Origin: Trematomus loennbergii
Lineage: Eukaryota; Chordata; Actinopteri; Perciformes; Nototheniidae
Length of the DNA stretch: 64,000 nucleotides
NCBI GenBank assembly: GCA_012861695.1
Contig: JAAOOA010000033.1
Span: forward strand, 12,928,434 to 12,992,433
Reading direction: 5' to 3'
Each line of letters begins with the position of its first letter. Position 1 is the first letter of the stretch. The notes beneath the pieces are model-generated. The model was given only the letters and a program-made list of their open reading frames with translations. It ran no database searches and was not told the DNA's origin. This document shows positions 37,741-51,502 of this stretch, piece by piece. The position numbers and the translations under genes are program-made.

Positions 37741-40700
37741 CATGTTAACAAAACTTTGTTTCCTAACCTAACCATTCATTCTCTGAGATGCTTAACTTAA
37801 CCCAAACCAATTATCTCTACTTCGCCTGAACATAATAAGCCCTAACCCGAACCACAGGGTTAATGAAACATAATTTGAACAGAAAGGAAACACTATTTGA
37901 AGGGCTTTGACACAAGACACAGGTCATGGAAATGGATTCATCTGGGTTACTAATGCACCATGCCATGGTCCTGAAAAACACTTCCACTGACATCTGATTG
38001 AGACACTGCTGCTTTCCATCAGCAGGTCAGAAATCAGCAATTCCATTGGAATTCAGCTTTACATCCTCACAGCAGCTACTAAACCTAATGATGCTGCTAT
38101 TTGTCCAGAGGCTGATGAGGGTATTAAGGCAGCAGCGGGGAAGGAAATAAGCGAATACATCGAGGGAAGGTTGTGATCTGCTCAATTTTAAGAAAACAGC
38201 GCTGATAGAGGACCTGAAAGATTACATTTGCTGCAAATAGAGTACAAGAGGCTTGTCGACATCCCGGCTCCAAGACTTTTTCTAATTTAAATTATACTGG
38301 CGCTCTTAGGAAAGTTAAATGTAGAATCAGATACATCTTGACAAACATCCTCTTCAACCAGACATCATGGCCTCCATGTGTCCGAAGCCATCAGCTGAAC
38401 TGGTGACACTGATTTTCCACACACATCACATTAGATATCTGCTGCCTCATTATGTGAACTAACCTCCCTTACTGTACATCGAGATCTAGTTTGAAATAAT
38501 CAGCTATAACATTTTGAGAACCAGAAACATATGTTATAGTTTTGTAGGGCAATAATAATGTAATTAGAGATATTTCAATTCAAATCTGAAAAGACATGCA
38601 TATGTTTAAGGTGGTATCCATTAAGCAGGTTTCATTGCTGCTTACCATGACAATGCCATAACAGTAAAGGGTAAACAGGTCTCTGCAGGGGAGTTGAGTC
38701 TTCCATATTACTTGATGAAATGATTAGGCTGCAAATCATAAAGGTGCACTGTGGCCATAGCAACAACAAGTAAAGCTGAAGTTACAGACAACACAAACAA
38801 CTGCAGGACTAAAAATAAACCTTTGCATAACACACGTCTTCTGACACCCCTTACTCAATGGAGAAAGTTATCACATTATGTTTGTGCTAAAAAGACAACC
38901 GTTTTGATAATCAATAAATCATGAATCATTGTTAAATATGATCTGGTTTTAGACACAAAATATTATCTGTTCATAATTAATTGAATATATTTGGGGTTGG
39001 CATGAACAAAGAACTGACACATCATCTCAGTCTCTGTGAAAATGGGAGGATTTTCAACTTTTTAAAATGTTTTCTTTTCTGAAATATCAAGCTGAACAAT
39101 TGTTTAGTCAAAGAATGAATAAAGCTCTTGCTGAAATATTATGTTTTGACACTTTATACTCGAAGATTTCTAAGAGACAAGACAATTCAAAGGTCAAATG
39201 AAAAAGACTATCTCTAAAAACAGCAGCTGCTGTTGCATTTTGCTACTCCTTATTTTATTCTCAATTTCGATCTGGTAGGCTTCCTCTTGGCAAAGAATGT
39301 TCTGACAGTGCCCAGGCAGCACAATAATCTATTTTGCCGAGTCCCAATTAGTGGGGATAGGCATAGCTCTTCAGTGCCGCTCCAGATTGTGATTTAGGAG
39401 AACAAGACGTGTGTATAGACAAACATCCATTCAGCAGAGCTTTCAGAATGACAGACCAATAAACAAAGGGGTTATGAGGCTGACAGCCATCTGACAGTCT
39501 GTTCATCACTGCCATCAGAGAGGGAGCGGCCCCCGCTGTGCCTGTAATCATCTGACAGGACCCTGACAGGATCCTCCACAGAGGCAATCAGACACAGAGA
39601 CATCTCAGTCCCTGTTCCCCTCAGAGTCCCCACATCTCCTCGTGTCCATCCGTGATAAGGAGAGAGTCGAGTGAAAACTACACGGTGAAGTCACTACAGA
39701 AGTGTCTGCAGCTGCTGTTTCTACGATGGCCACTAGAGGGTGTCAAACTTTTGTTCACAAGAAACACCAACAGATGAAAAAGTATGACGTATTCACTGTT
39801 TTTTGTGTTTTCTCGATGGCCCTGAAAAGCTGAAATGTTATCACAATTCCCGTCGTCTTGACCAACACTGGCTTCTGTCCAAATAATGCTGACCAATAGG
39901 GATTTGCAAGTACATTTATAACCAAATAAGGTAAACTTACCTATGTGATTTAAATACCTAAGACTTGAACTCTTGAGCCATGCTAAGGCAGTATTTATGA
40001 GCTGGTAGATTTTTTCCAAGGTTAACTATATAGGTAAGCTAGTTTATTAGCACCAAGTGCATCTGAGTCTGATGTAAATCTCTTTGGCAGCTACTGTGTC
40101 ATAAACCAAATGATGAACATGTTGACATATTTTACTCAATGTCACAAAAGTCAACCCAATGGCAGTGGTAAGAAAAGTCAATGTCACATTGCCTAATCTA
40201 ATACAAAAATGGTATGTCTACCAATTTATGGTGTGCATTTCAATTGCACACAACCGACATAAAACTTTCACTGCACTGACATGTCCAAATCCTTATTTCA
40301 CTTACGTGTTGGAGAAGCATTACATTTTAGCTGAGCCAGCACTAATGTGAGCGTCGACAGTGGGAAGGAGCAGGGAGCTGACTTGATTTGTATTCGAGTA
40401 GACGCCCACGATCCAGTCACAAACTGGAGGGAGATACCAGAACTGAAATGCATTTGAACACAAGTTGGGGGACGCAGAGGTACAAAAGCGATTGTGACAT
40501 CCTCTGTTATTGTTGCTATGCCCACACGTGTCGCTGTCAGTTTACATCGGGGCTGGAAACAGGCTGCGTCACGATGGAGATGTGAAAAGTCATCCACAGA
40601 AATGAGATATGAGTGGTGCTCTGAATGTGGAGGCCTGCAGTGGGAATGAAGCTGTATGTCTCTTTATTCCCTGAACATTTCCACTGTCTGGTTTGCCTTT

Positions 40701-41219
40701 ATCTATTTCATGCTTTATCCACCTGAAATTCTCTAGTGTCTATATCTCTGTCTGATCTCCACCTGTGGCCACCTTCTTTCTCTGTCATTCTTTCTCTCTG
40801 TCGACTTGTCTCTTTCTCCTTTTATCAGGCCATTTCCTTTCATATCTCGTCTGCTTCCTCTTCTTTTTACATTCTTGCTGCGTCTTTAATCTCACCCGGT
40901 CTTTGTCTGGTTCTTTGTCCTTTTCAATTAGAGCACTATCATCTACTCTTTGTATTGCATTCATCCTTATTCCCTTCCCTACTGCTATTTCACTGGCCAT
41001 TCTTAGTTAGTAGTGGCTATTTTCATTTAAAACTGCCAAACAGCCAAACAAAAAAGCACTACACAAATAGACACAAAGAAGAAAGATAAGGGTGTTTCAT
41101 GTTCTAGTACTTTTATGCTAGTCAGTTATATATGGGCTTTGTCTGTTAGAGCAATCAGCGCAGCACGGCATGGTGTCTTCCTAAAAGTTGTTATTAATGA
41201 ATGCAGTTGGTCTTAATCA
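37741..41219. other. 3.5 kb non-coding, nothing recognised
   Basis: No exon with splice sites and homology, no RNA gene and no transposon ends were recognised. The open frames near 40736-41089 are T/C-rich low-complexity frames without domains. Confidence 0.45.
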
Positions 41220-41640
41220 GAGATGGGGTCGTTACTCAAAAAAAGTAATATATTACATATTACTTTAAAAAAAAAAGTAATATATTACCTTACTTCGTTA
41301 CTCTCTACATAAAGTAACGCGTTACTTTACTCGTTACTTTACTCGTTACTTTACTCGTTACTTTACTCGCAGGGCTGCCCCTCCCTACAGGCAGGCAGAT
41401 CACGCAGACTGCGGAGGGTGCTTCATTTTGGCGCAAATGCGGCGCACCTACAGCTAAAGCGCGCCACAGTTTTCGCCGCTGCGAGGCTCCACTGCCACTT
41501 CCCTCCTCCAACACACACGAACGCGCACATGACCAATGAGGGCACGAGATAAGTTTGTGCACAGATGGAAAGCTGACAGGCAGGTAGGCCATCCAGTTAT
41601 TTTAGCCGGGCCGGCGCTACGGCTTCCACAGATGACATTT
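41220..41640. mobile_element. hAT-type element left end
   Basis: CAGAGATGGGGTCGTTACTC followed by alternating AGTAATATATTAC / AGTAATATATTACC blocks is typical of the ends of a fish hAT family. A 12-bp unit GTTACTTTACTC is repeated four times exactly at 41321-41368. A GC-rich stretch follows to about 41625. No right end or flanking duplication is seen. Confidence 0.6.
41321..41368. repeat. Four perfect copies of a 12-bp unit
   Basis: GTTACTTTACTC is repeated four times without a mismatch inside the hAT-like end, an expansion of a subterminal motif. Confidence 0.9.
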
Positions 41641-42960
41641 TTTTATGTATTTATTGTCAAAGCATTTAATATATTCATTGCTATCGGGATGTTAAGAGCA
41701 TTCCGTGGAATATAACAAAAAGTATTTCTGAAATAAATTACATACCCCACCTTTAATAATAACTGAATTAAATAAATACAACTGTGAATAGGCAAGTTGT
41801 GATCAATGAATCCCATCTATAAGCTTTTCATAAGTAAGGAGGATTGCATATATCCGTCTTATGATTGCATCATATCTTATTTACCACACATCGTGCTGCA
41901 AAGAGTTCTGAACTTGAATTACGTGTAAAGCCTTGCCAACATCTGGACAGAGGGATGGATGATGGTGAGGATTAGCATCACAGCACCTTTTCATCCCCCT
42001 CTCTTCCTCTGCCCAAATTTAATTTTCTCTGCTGTCCATTATTATCTCTCTTCTCATCACTTCTGCTTAGTGATCTGCCCATCTGCTCATCCCATGCCAC
42101 TTCAATCTGTTATCTATTGTCCAATTTACTTTAATAGCTTCTATCTGACTTTTTTCTTTCCATAAATCTGTGCGATTATTATTACTTGCAGAGTTTGAAA
42201 GGGAAACTGATGAAGTCCACAAACATGATAACAGTCTTTCAGGACAATTTTTTACTTAAGGTTATTTTATGTTTTGTGTTTTGTTTTGTGAATGCATGTT
42301 GATGCATGATTTTGACTTTTGCACTTTATATTTTGAGAACATTTTGAGGTAAATAAAGGGGCTGAAAAAGGTCGGTAAATTCCAAGTGAAGGTAACATTT
42401 TATTTTCGGAGGATTTAGTTACACTTACTATATAAAAGCTCAGTGATAAGGCAGCTGAACCTGAGCTTTTGGGGTTGAAGCTGCTCTGAGAGTCAATATG
42501 CACCCTCTTACTTTCCAGGCACTATACTTGAATGTCAAACTCCTGTTTCTATAGTCGTGTCTCCTCGTAATCCTTTCATACCGGGGAAAAGGATTACTCA
42601 CTTCTCAAGTCATTAGCATATGAAGATGTCACACCAGTTCAACAATATTTCACCAGACTCTGCTCAGTATTTACATCCAGACTTTGACAAAATAGTGTTC
42701 TGGCATTGGAAACTAAAACGTTATCTTACGACCAGGGTGATGCGCAGCTGCAATTTAAAACTGAGGAGAAACAATGCAAAGTCACGAGAGACTCATCCTG
42801 CTCTTTGTATCCCTGACACAATGACCACTTGAAGAGAATTGCAATGGGCTTCATTCATCAATCAGAACATGTTGGGGAAAAAAATCCACTTCAGTATATC
42901 CAAGTATGTAATGATTCTAAAAAACAACTTTCCTTTTCTTTTTCTCTGGTTTTTCTCTGT
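41641..42960. other. Non-coding stretch, nothing recognised
   Basis: AT-rich sequence without recognisable exons or transposon ends. Confidence 0.4.
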
Positions 42961-42989
42961 AATTAGGGCAATTCTGGAGAAATGGATCT

Positions 42990-43147
42990 GCTGGAGAAGG
43001 ACCCCTAATCTGAAAAGTGCACAGCGGATCATCAGGACAGAGCTGCCATCCACCTGGACCCCCCGAGGTGCTGGAGAAGGACCCCTAACCCCAGCGGATC
43101 ATCAGGACAGAGCTGCCATCCACCTGGACACCCCGAGGTGCTGGAGA
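42990..43147. repeat. Tandem duplication of about 75-78 bp
   Basis: The block from CTGCTGGAGAAGGACCCCTA through CATCCACCTGGACCCCCCGAG is present at about 42990-43067 and again at 43068-43145, more than 90% identical apart from an insertion in the first copy (TCTGAAAAGTGCACAG against CCCCAG). Both copies are open in one frame (to 43213), but no known domain is visible. Confidence 0.8.
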
Positions 43148-44290
43148 AAGCAAAACGGCGATCAGGAACATCCTCCACCCAGACCTCTGCCGTCCTACAG
43201 ACTTGTGTCTTAGTTTCAGAATTTGATTTTGTATGTGTCCTTTATTTTAATAGATATTTAACGATTATAGCTTGAGTCTGTCTGATTCCCCAAACAGCTG
43301 CTTCTATATACTATATAATACAAATAAACAACTCCATAAACACACTTTTGCTGATATTTGTTTTACTGCTGGTGATGTTAAATAACATGATTGATTTCCT
43401 CTGTCTCAATGATGAAAGTTATAATAATAGAAGACATGAAGCTGCAGAGAGAGGATGGATATATTCTTACCTCTACTTCGTGATAAGATGAAAATACAAA
43501 ATTAAATTAAAATAGTAATTGTTAAACACATTGTTTATTTCATTTACTGAGGTTTTAACCATTATTTACAACATGTGTACATAAGCAGTGGAATAATAGG
43601 ATATCTCTAGGTCATTAAACTGTCTTCAGTTTAATTTTATTAATAAAAAAAATAAGTCATAGAAAATGTTTAATTGTGTATTTCAGCAGAGCGGGGGGTC
43701 ACGGTGGTGCTGGACCTGGAGGTGCTGACCTGATGTCAGTGGGACATCATCTGGGCTGGTTTAGGGGAAGAAGGAGAATATAAACTGTTATAATCACAGC
43801 TATTAATATTAGAACACTAATATTGTTAAGAATCAATCTATACAACATGCTTTTGTTCATTTAAAAAATATTGTTTTATTAGTACAGAAAAATTAAGACT
43901 TATTTTAAATATGAAATAATATGATTAAATTACATCAGCTATAATTTACTTGTTAACTTACTAATGTAACATTACTGGGGGCTAAAGGAACAGCTTAATC
44001 TTATTTACCTGGCCATGGTCCTCTTTATTTCATCGCCCTCGGTGATCTCCAAAAAATTGTTAAGTACAAAAGTAAAAGTAAAGTTTCTGGATCCTTTTCA
44101 GCTGAGTTAGCTTGTAAGCTAATTTGCTAGCAGGCTGCTGGAGCAGCGTAACCGAACAGTGACGTAAATATGTGACGTAAATACGAAGCGCTCCGTAGGC
44201 TGGACCATCTCATTTCGTAGGCCGCTCGGTCCAGCCTACGTGGGCTGGGTCCTCCGTGGACCGCGTAGGCTGCATACTCCGAAGGGTGCA
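43148..44290. other. Probable transposon-derived region, unresolved
   Basis: Between the tandem duplication and 44290 no gene is visible. The right part has a perfect 13-bp hairpin (44194-44206 with 44228-44240), two TGACGTAAATA motifs (44160-44170 and 44173-44183) and a GC-rich end, CGAAGGGTGCAGCCCCTG, resembling a DNA-transposon terminus. The matching left terminus was not found. Confidence 0.4.
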
Positions 44291-44493
44291 GCCCCTGAAT
44301 TGAGACACAGCCATTGTTTCCTCTTCACAGCCTTTTGTCCATGATGAGCAGGCTTGTTCAAATTACTTTTGAAAACCCAATCTTGTTTTGTAGATGAGGA
44401 GAATAAACATTTCAAAATGGCTATTTGTACACAAGGCATGACTACCAACCTGGGTAGTCATGCCTGACAAAATGGGCTCCTAAAATCCCACCT

Positions 44494-45648
44494 GGGGCCT
44501 CATTTATAAACGTTGCGTACGCTCAAAAGATGGCGCACGCCAGTTTCTAAGCAATCTTTGCGATTTATAAAAAACAAACTTGACGGGAAAATGTGTGGTC
44601 CTCCACGCAAACTCTGACCCATGCGTACACGGTATGCACAAAAACGGGAGGGACGAGAAACTGCGACACCGTTGGCAGAAGGAAGAATGGAGAGAAATAT
44701 GTGAAAATAATACCATAAATATAATGTTTCTTCTCATGTATCATACATGAAGAATTCATTTGCAAAAATTGATTGAAGCCAATCTTAAAATGATTAAACA
44801 AACGCCTGCACACAAAAACGTAACTTGGAGAAATAAATATATACGGATATGTTATTGAAAACCACCTCGAATATGTTGTCTTAATGTTATGACATGTATT
44901 CTCATAAATGATGCGGTATGCAGAAGGACAGAATTACGTCTAAACTGAGGCCGTTTTTCATTTCTATTGGTTGTATAGATACGAGCATGGTTTTATATAC
45001 TATCATGTTTAATCATGTTTAATGCCGTTTGCTAAGACTTGATATGGAAACTAAGAACACCATATATTTGGTAGATTTGGCAGGTGATATTACACAACAC
45101 ATTTGTTTTATTTCATTTAAGTGTTGGATAGAGTTGCTGCGGGGGGTTGAGATGCACAGGCTGCAGTGGAGACGCTGCACACAGCTGATTGACAGCTGAT
45201 TGACAGCTGGAACACAAACCACCAAATAAAAAAATAAACATTAATTGACTCCACTCCGCAGGGATCCCCCGATATGTGTATTTTGTCATTAACTTTTTTC
45301 GGACCATTTATTTTGGTGACGATCCGACCTTCATGCTGCTACTCTGGTTCAAACTGCATCCACCAAACAATGTGATTTGTCTCCACCTCCCCAAAATAAC
45401 CAAAATCTGACACGGTGTGAAATGTCTTTTTTAGCTGTTCTGTCGTCATTTCCTGCGATCTTCTTCATGCAGTCAGTCAAAATGAATATTAATACGGGGC
45501 GTTTCTTTGACTAGTTATAGGCAAATATGGGCGTTACGTGAAGCCCGCAAAAGCTGCGCCGCATAATGCCGGAATAATTTTGTGCGTATTTATTTGCTTT
45601 GTCCTACGTAAGCCACCTTCCCACGCGAAGCTTTATAAATGAGGCCCC
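44494..45648. mobile_element. MITE with GGGGCCTCATTTATAAA ends, 1155 bp
   Basis: Perfect 17-bp inverted repeats GGGGCCTCATTTATAAA lie at 44494-44510 and (complement) 45632-45648. Subterminal GCGTACGC and CCTACGTAAGCC blocks are typical of a common fish family usually placed with PIF/Harbinger. The 3-bp flanks are CCT and TGG, so the target-site duplication is unclear. The interior (a GACAGCTGATT triplet repeat near 45188-45207) is non-coding. Confidence 0.75.
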
Positions 45649-47211
45649 TGGTCTTTTTGAAGTGTCGATGGTGTAGGATGTAACATCTAACCCCAAAGGC
45701 TTGGGGGTCTTTTAAAAAGGTTGTCAACACCTATTTTAAATTCAGCTTATATTGTTTACATAGTTTTATTACTTATATTTTGACCTTTTAGAAATTGTTG
45801 TCAAAGCTCAGTAAATCCAGACTACGTGTCTCGAGTTAATCTTTTGCTACAAAGGTTGAACTTGGAAAAAGTATTGATTCGGTTCAAAGACATCGTTGTG
45901 GGACCAATCAGCAAGTGGCTGGATGATAATGTGACCTTGGATCTTTCAAAACACCAATGAAGCATGATTCTGCAAATTCCCAACTTGTTTTCTCCTCAGA
46001 TTTGTTAGAAAGTTTTGTGGAGCGTTTACGTTTTATTTGCTACCCTTTCCTAAAAGCCATTGCATTGAAGATACAAATGAGAAGCAAAACATGCTAGCAG
46101 CAAAATTAGACTTTCAATTACATGTTGATGTTTCGAAGACCCAAACTGTGAAGTATCTGTTTTTATAATCCCAATTGTGTATGTGTTTAACAATTATATT
46201 TTTCTTTTCATTTTTCTTTCTTGCTCATTTGGAGAGACAGACATATTATCATCATCCCAACGTTTTTCTGGCAAACTGTTGCCAATTTACTCCGCAAGCA
46301 GACACAGAGCAACATTAGCATTCATTTGGAGTCGTGTTTCTTGCTACCTTGCAAATGTAAGCCCAATATTAACCCTCGTTCTAGCTCTCTGTTGCTCTCC
46401 GCAAACTCCTGAGGGAAATATGTGGCTCTATAGCTGCTTAATGCTCCGCTACGTTCACCAGCTAATTGCTAAGTTTGTCTGTCTGATGTGTAGTGCCGGG
46501 TAGGTTGCATGAAGTCGATTTATCACAGGGTTCGCTGAAAACTGCTGTGTGCTGCCATGGAAACGGGGGTTGATGAGAGAAAAGATATATAGCCAAAACA
46601 CTGCTGTGAACAGAAAAACCAACACTAAAATAAGAAAAATACGGTGCATTACAGTTCATTAATAATTCTCACTGGGTTCATCACTAGGAGCAACACACAT
46701 CACCTAACACGGTCATTTACCACATTGTTAATGAAAACAATGATTAGTTCAGCTTTAACCAAACGCCTCACGAGCACTCTATTGGGCTATTAAAACCCCT
46801 CTGCATATGGAACATTAACATATTTGTTTCTGCATTAGTGGGAGCATGTGTTGCAAAAACGTTATGAAAAGGCATCAAACACAATATGTGTTATGGGGAT
46901 GCGGACACATGTCAGCAGTTTTGAGGAAAGCAGATCACAATAAAGCAAACCAAAGGCAAACTGCTGTGTGGACTTTACTATTCAGCATCATCATTCTCCA
47001 TTTGTTTCTGATTCGTATGAGCCGAAGAGAAGTAGAACCCAGGCAAGAACACCATGATTGGCTCGAGATAAAACAATATAAAAGTTTCTCCTTTCTCCCG
47101 ACCTGATGTTGTGCCTCTATTTCATCTCTGCAGCCGCTTTTCCTAATGATGAATCGATGAGGAAAGGGATAACTTGGCTTGAGCCTGTTGGCGTTTTGAA
47201 TTTCATGGACC

Positions 47212-47246
<35 letters not shown>

Positions 47247-48274
47247 GGAGCTTGTTAGTTTGTTTTGAAGGGAGGTTTGGTGGTTCATGTGTAATCTCTC
47301 AGACTGGGGTTGTATTCTCCTTCACTGACCTAAGACCAAGATAGCAAGGCTGTGGAGCAGAGGGCAGATTCTGAGATAGCAGAAGAGAAAGGGAGAGGCC
47401 ATGAGAAACAAACACACTATAATTCATTCATTCTTCCTTTTCCATCGTGTTTTGCTGCAGTGATTACAAATAGCTGATATGTTGATAGTTGGACATGACA
47501 CAAAACGTTTCCTCTTGTGTGGTGTAGTCTGTCAAACTGTTGACCTTTCGATAACTTTGCTATGAACACATGGATTTGTGTGTGTTTCCAATCAACATAA
47601 CTTGTTGTCACAAAGGACACAAAATCACTACCACGCTAACACAACCAACAGATTCATTTATAAATAAGCTTGTTGTAGGGTCGTTCAGGTGGAGGAGTCC
47701 TCAGGTATTAATTGGGATGTCCTCGTTCACTCCAGCGTCACCATAAACAACGCCCTTTACTTCTGGTGCGCGCAGTTTTATCACCTGTCACTGGACTTCC
47801 TTCCACATAAATCCCTTCAAACCTGGGATTTAGTTTCTCATTGAAATGATTTCGTCCATCTCTTCCATTCATCTCTTTTATTATAGTTTTCTATGCATTA
47901 TTTTCGGTCTTGTATTTGTTTTTCCAGGTATAACATTTAATGTAAGTTATAATTATAATCATAACAATATAATAATTGATGGATTAATTTCCTTATGGTA
48001 TTTGAGCTTGTTTCAGATCAACTTTTGTATTGGATGTTGTTATTTAATTTGTCCTACAGAAGAGAGACACAAATCACTAAAATATGTATTAGATATGCTA
48101 CCCGTATTTGTATATATCCTAAATGTTTGACGTTCTGTGGGTCTACCACACATGCATCAAAAACCACAAGTAAGAACTGTAAGTTATTATTTTATAATCA
48201 AAACATTATTATTGAATTTGTAAGTATATTTCACACACTTTAAAGTTTTTATTGAGTATTATCTCCTCATTCCT
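45649..48274. other. 2.6 kb non-coding with one tetranucleotide repeat
   Basis: A (CTGT)n run of about nine units lies at 47211-47247. No exon, RNA or transposon end was recognised elsewhere in the stretch. Confidence 0.45.
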
Positions 48275-48367
48275 TTAACCCTTGTATGGTGTTCATATTG
48301 TTGTTACTCAGCCAGTGTTCGTGGGTCTGGTGGACCCGCTGCCTTTTTGGGCTTCAATTCAACACAA

Positions 48368-48562
48368 TCAACGTCTTTTTGTTGTAACTAGCTGATGCTC
48401 AATCTCATCCTCTTCTTCAAAGTCACTGTCAGACTCAGAATTCTCAGAAATGTGATCCTCACATTCTGAAGCCTCTTCCTCTTCCTCTACACCATCATCA
48501 AATGGTTCTCTCTCTTCCAAAATCATTTGCAAGGCCCTCTGAGCAGAGAATCTTTTGGCCAT
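48368..48562 (-). pseudogene. piggyBac transposase N-terminal remnant
   Basis: The 64-codon frame starts MAKRFSAQRALQMIL and continues into an acidic stretch (EEEEEASECEDH, DSDFEEEDE). An acidic N-terminus of this kind precedes the DDD catalytic domain in PGBD-type piggyBac transposases. The frame ends at TAA after VTTKRR; the catalytic domain and the cysteine-rich C-terminus are absent. Position and orientation fit the surrounding piggyBac-type terminal repeats, which supports the identification. Confidence 0.7.
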
Positions 48563-48688
48563 CTTGATCAGTTGTGATAAGGACCCAAACTGGCGAAGCT
48601 TAATTTATTGTGTCTTGCCCAAAATGTGCAGCTTGGATAGAGTGTGAAATAAATAGAGATTGGTTCCCGCAAAACATTCACATTCTCT

Positions 48689-48933
<245 letters not shown>

Positions 48934-49162
48934 TTGTTAGCCCCGGGTCCAGGACCCAAACACCCTGTATGTAATGTAAATGTGTAGGGGCGGGGGAGGG
49001 GGGTTACAGTGGGTGGTCATTGAAAATGTGTTCTGATAAATGTTCTTCACAGAAAATGAGCCAAGGCCATTGAGTGTGAGTTTGAAAAAATAATTTGTCA
49101 TATCATTTTTCTTTAGCTAAATAATGAAAACGGGTCCCACAGACCCGAATACCATACAAGGG

Positions 49163-49260
49163 TTCAGAGATTTAATATATTTTACTCTTAATGAAGCACT
49201 TTAAACATTTAATGACTCTGATCCTCCTTTAATGGTAAGATCAGCTGCAGTGAGCAGAGG
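49163..49260. other. Short non-coding spacer
   Basis: AT-rich sequence right of the piggyBac-like remnant; nothing recognised. Confidence 0.4.
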
Positions 49261-49590
49261 TGAAGGTGGGGGCGGGGCCTTTATACGCGAGTAGTGAAAA
49301 CACTTCCGCGTAGTCTGCTCTCGTGTATCCTCCCTTTCGTCTCCTCTGGAAGCCTCCTTCCTCACCCCTCCTCGACACCTCTGTGTGCATTTCAGCAATT
49401 GGGACGTCCTTCAACATGGCGTGTCTTGATCGATTTCCGGGTCAAGTCCCGGTGGAGGGGGAGAGAGGAGTCAAGGAGGGACATTGAGATGAACCTTCAG
49501 ACTGCCATCGATCTGTGTTCGAAAGGCTGTGGAAGAACTGATTCCACAGATTGCAAACCAGCCGACAACCAAAAATTAACCCAATAACAG
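49261..49590 (+). promoter_or_regulatory. Candidate GC-box promoter and non-coding exon
   Basis: A GGGGGCGGGGCC Sp1-type box at about 49268-49279 is followed by TTTATACGCG, which could act as a TATA-like element, and by a CpG-containing stretch unlike its AT-rich surroundings. Further on, a TGTGCATTTCAG acceptor-like site (ends about 49394) and a CAATAACAG/GTAACTT donor-like site (about 49588) bracket a possible exon. The ATG at 49416 opens only a 23-codon frame. This could be a non-coding RNA start, an untranslated first exon or a repeat-derived sequence; no homology is recognised. Confidence 0.25.
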
Positions 49591-49689
49591 GTAACTTAGT
49601 GGAAATGAGGTGCATTGAGTGGAGTAATGATCAGAGTGCCCTGAGTGTGCAGTTCCTTACCTCTCTTAAGACCTCAAGAAAGGGGCTTG

Positions 49690-49810
49690 TCACAAGCTGA
49701 TTGGCCGAGAGGTGAGGTGCACCCAGCTGCTCTCAATTCCTAATTATGAGCCAACAGGGGATCTGAATAACCTCCAATCAACTCAGGAGAATTGTGACTT
49801 GCAAAATGAA
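49690..49810. repeat. Dispersed repeat, second copy of the 477-597 family
   Basis: CTGATTGGCCGAGAGGTGAG, then CACCCAGCTGCTCTCAATTC and GATCTGAATAACCTCCAATC, match the left-edge repeat over about 115 bp at roughly 85% identity by eye. Confidence 0.75.
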
Positions 49811-51150
49811 TGTGAAAAAACACTACTAGTATCAAAGGGCAGCTACAATGCAAATCACTGTTATATTTACATTTAAATACTACAAGGTTATGTTCTTAGC
49901 AAATTGCAAACCAAGACTGAACATAGAGTCGACTTACAGCTGAGGCCAAACTTTTAGGTAATAATTTTCACTTGAAGTCTTGTCTACACAGTAAGGAACA
50001 GATAATAAGGAACACAGCTATCTAAATAAAATGCAGCTATAGATTAAATGTGTTCTATTGGGGATTTCATCTTCTAGATTGTTGCTTAAAATCAATTCAG
50101 GGAATGATTAACTACGGTTAGAGATCTTTCCTGCAATCCTTCCACTTCACCACCTGCAACATTATGTCTCTCCATTTAGTCCATCATGATGGCAGAAAAG
50201 CCAAGAATAGTCTTGGTAAAAGTACGTTTCCCCACACAGCTCTGGAGTTGAATCTGTCAAACCCGCCCTGCCCTCTAAAAATGTGACATGCTGTCATTGA
50301 AACATCTTTCCATTTTGCGGCGTAATTGCAGGGAGCTGTTGGCTGTGAAAGAGGGAGGGAGGGAGAAGGTATTAGTGAATTATGAGAGACAATTGGATTG
50401 CCTTTTCCTTTTTACAATAGTGCTGAGCCCAATAAAGGAACGTAATGGATATTTTCAGTGGAACGCTGTGCTAATGTAATAGCCTGATCCGTATCCCAGT
50501 AACAGCTCATGAGTCTAAGGGAATGCTGATTATTTGCTAATTAACTGGAAATAAATATGAATTGGAAAACCATTATGCAGAAAAATAACCTGCTGATAAC
50601 ATCACTTGTGAGCTAGTGAGCTCACACTGAGAAATGTAAAACCAGGGTTTCAACAATAATACAATAAATAAAAAGCTGAAAAATACGGTTTAATTTTACT
50701 GCTAAACTGTTCTCAGTGATTGTGTAATTATGTAAAAGCTCCAATAACATCTAGGCTATAAGGTTTTTCAAAGTGCACAAGTTGAGCATTATGTGAAATC
50801 CCAGGAGACAGAGAGAAGTGGGCTAACTGGCAAAAGCAGCATCACATGAGCCTCGAAATAGATCACTGAAACCTAAAAGCTACTGCTGAGTTACCGTGTT
50901 GCAGCGGCAAATGATTAGGCGATTAACGTTTGGGGAAAGTGTGTTTTGCACCATAACTCACATAAGCAATTCAAGAAATATAAAACCTACAACAAGAAGC
51001 GACAAGGGGAGATAATTAGAAAGCTCTGGGCAGCAGACATCCACTCCAAAGTTATTTAGAAAAGACGATTGCAGCTGGAATGAGCTGCCTCTCTGTCCAG
51101 CTGATGCTCTGTCCTCTCCGCTGTGGATGGGTCGCTCATCACAAACATTA
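49811..51150. other. Non-coding stretch, nothing recognised
   Basis: Ordinary AT-rich sequence without exons, RNA genes or transposon termini. Confidence 0.45.
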
Positions 51151-51502
51151 TTAAAGATCTCCTATCAGGCTATTTTTAGGCATATTATATGGGTATCAGA
51201 TATATAAGAATATATAAAAAACATATATATGATGTGTCTTGCTCAAAATACCAAACAGATCATGCATTTTCGACATCCCTCATATCCCTCTATTTCAGCC
51301 CTGTTAGAGAATGGCTGATTCTCTGCTGGCCACGCCCCCTTTTGAGCATGTAGGCACACTGTGAGTTCTGTGACGAGCTGTCTGTCTGCTCTGCTCAGAT
51401 GCAGCTAAATGCTGCCGTGATTAAACGCCATGTTCCAAACCACTTCAAGGATTCTTTCTGAAACAGTATGGAGCTCAAATGCTTATTTTCTTGCGGGTTT
51501 AA

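Noticed and set aside
40736..41089. Ser/Leu/Phe-rich 117-codon frame
   Set aside because: Explained by a T/C-rich (polypyrimidine) stretch; no homology or splice context.
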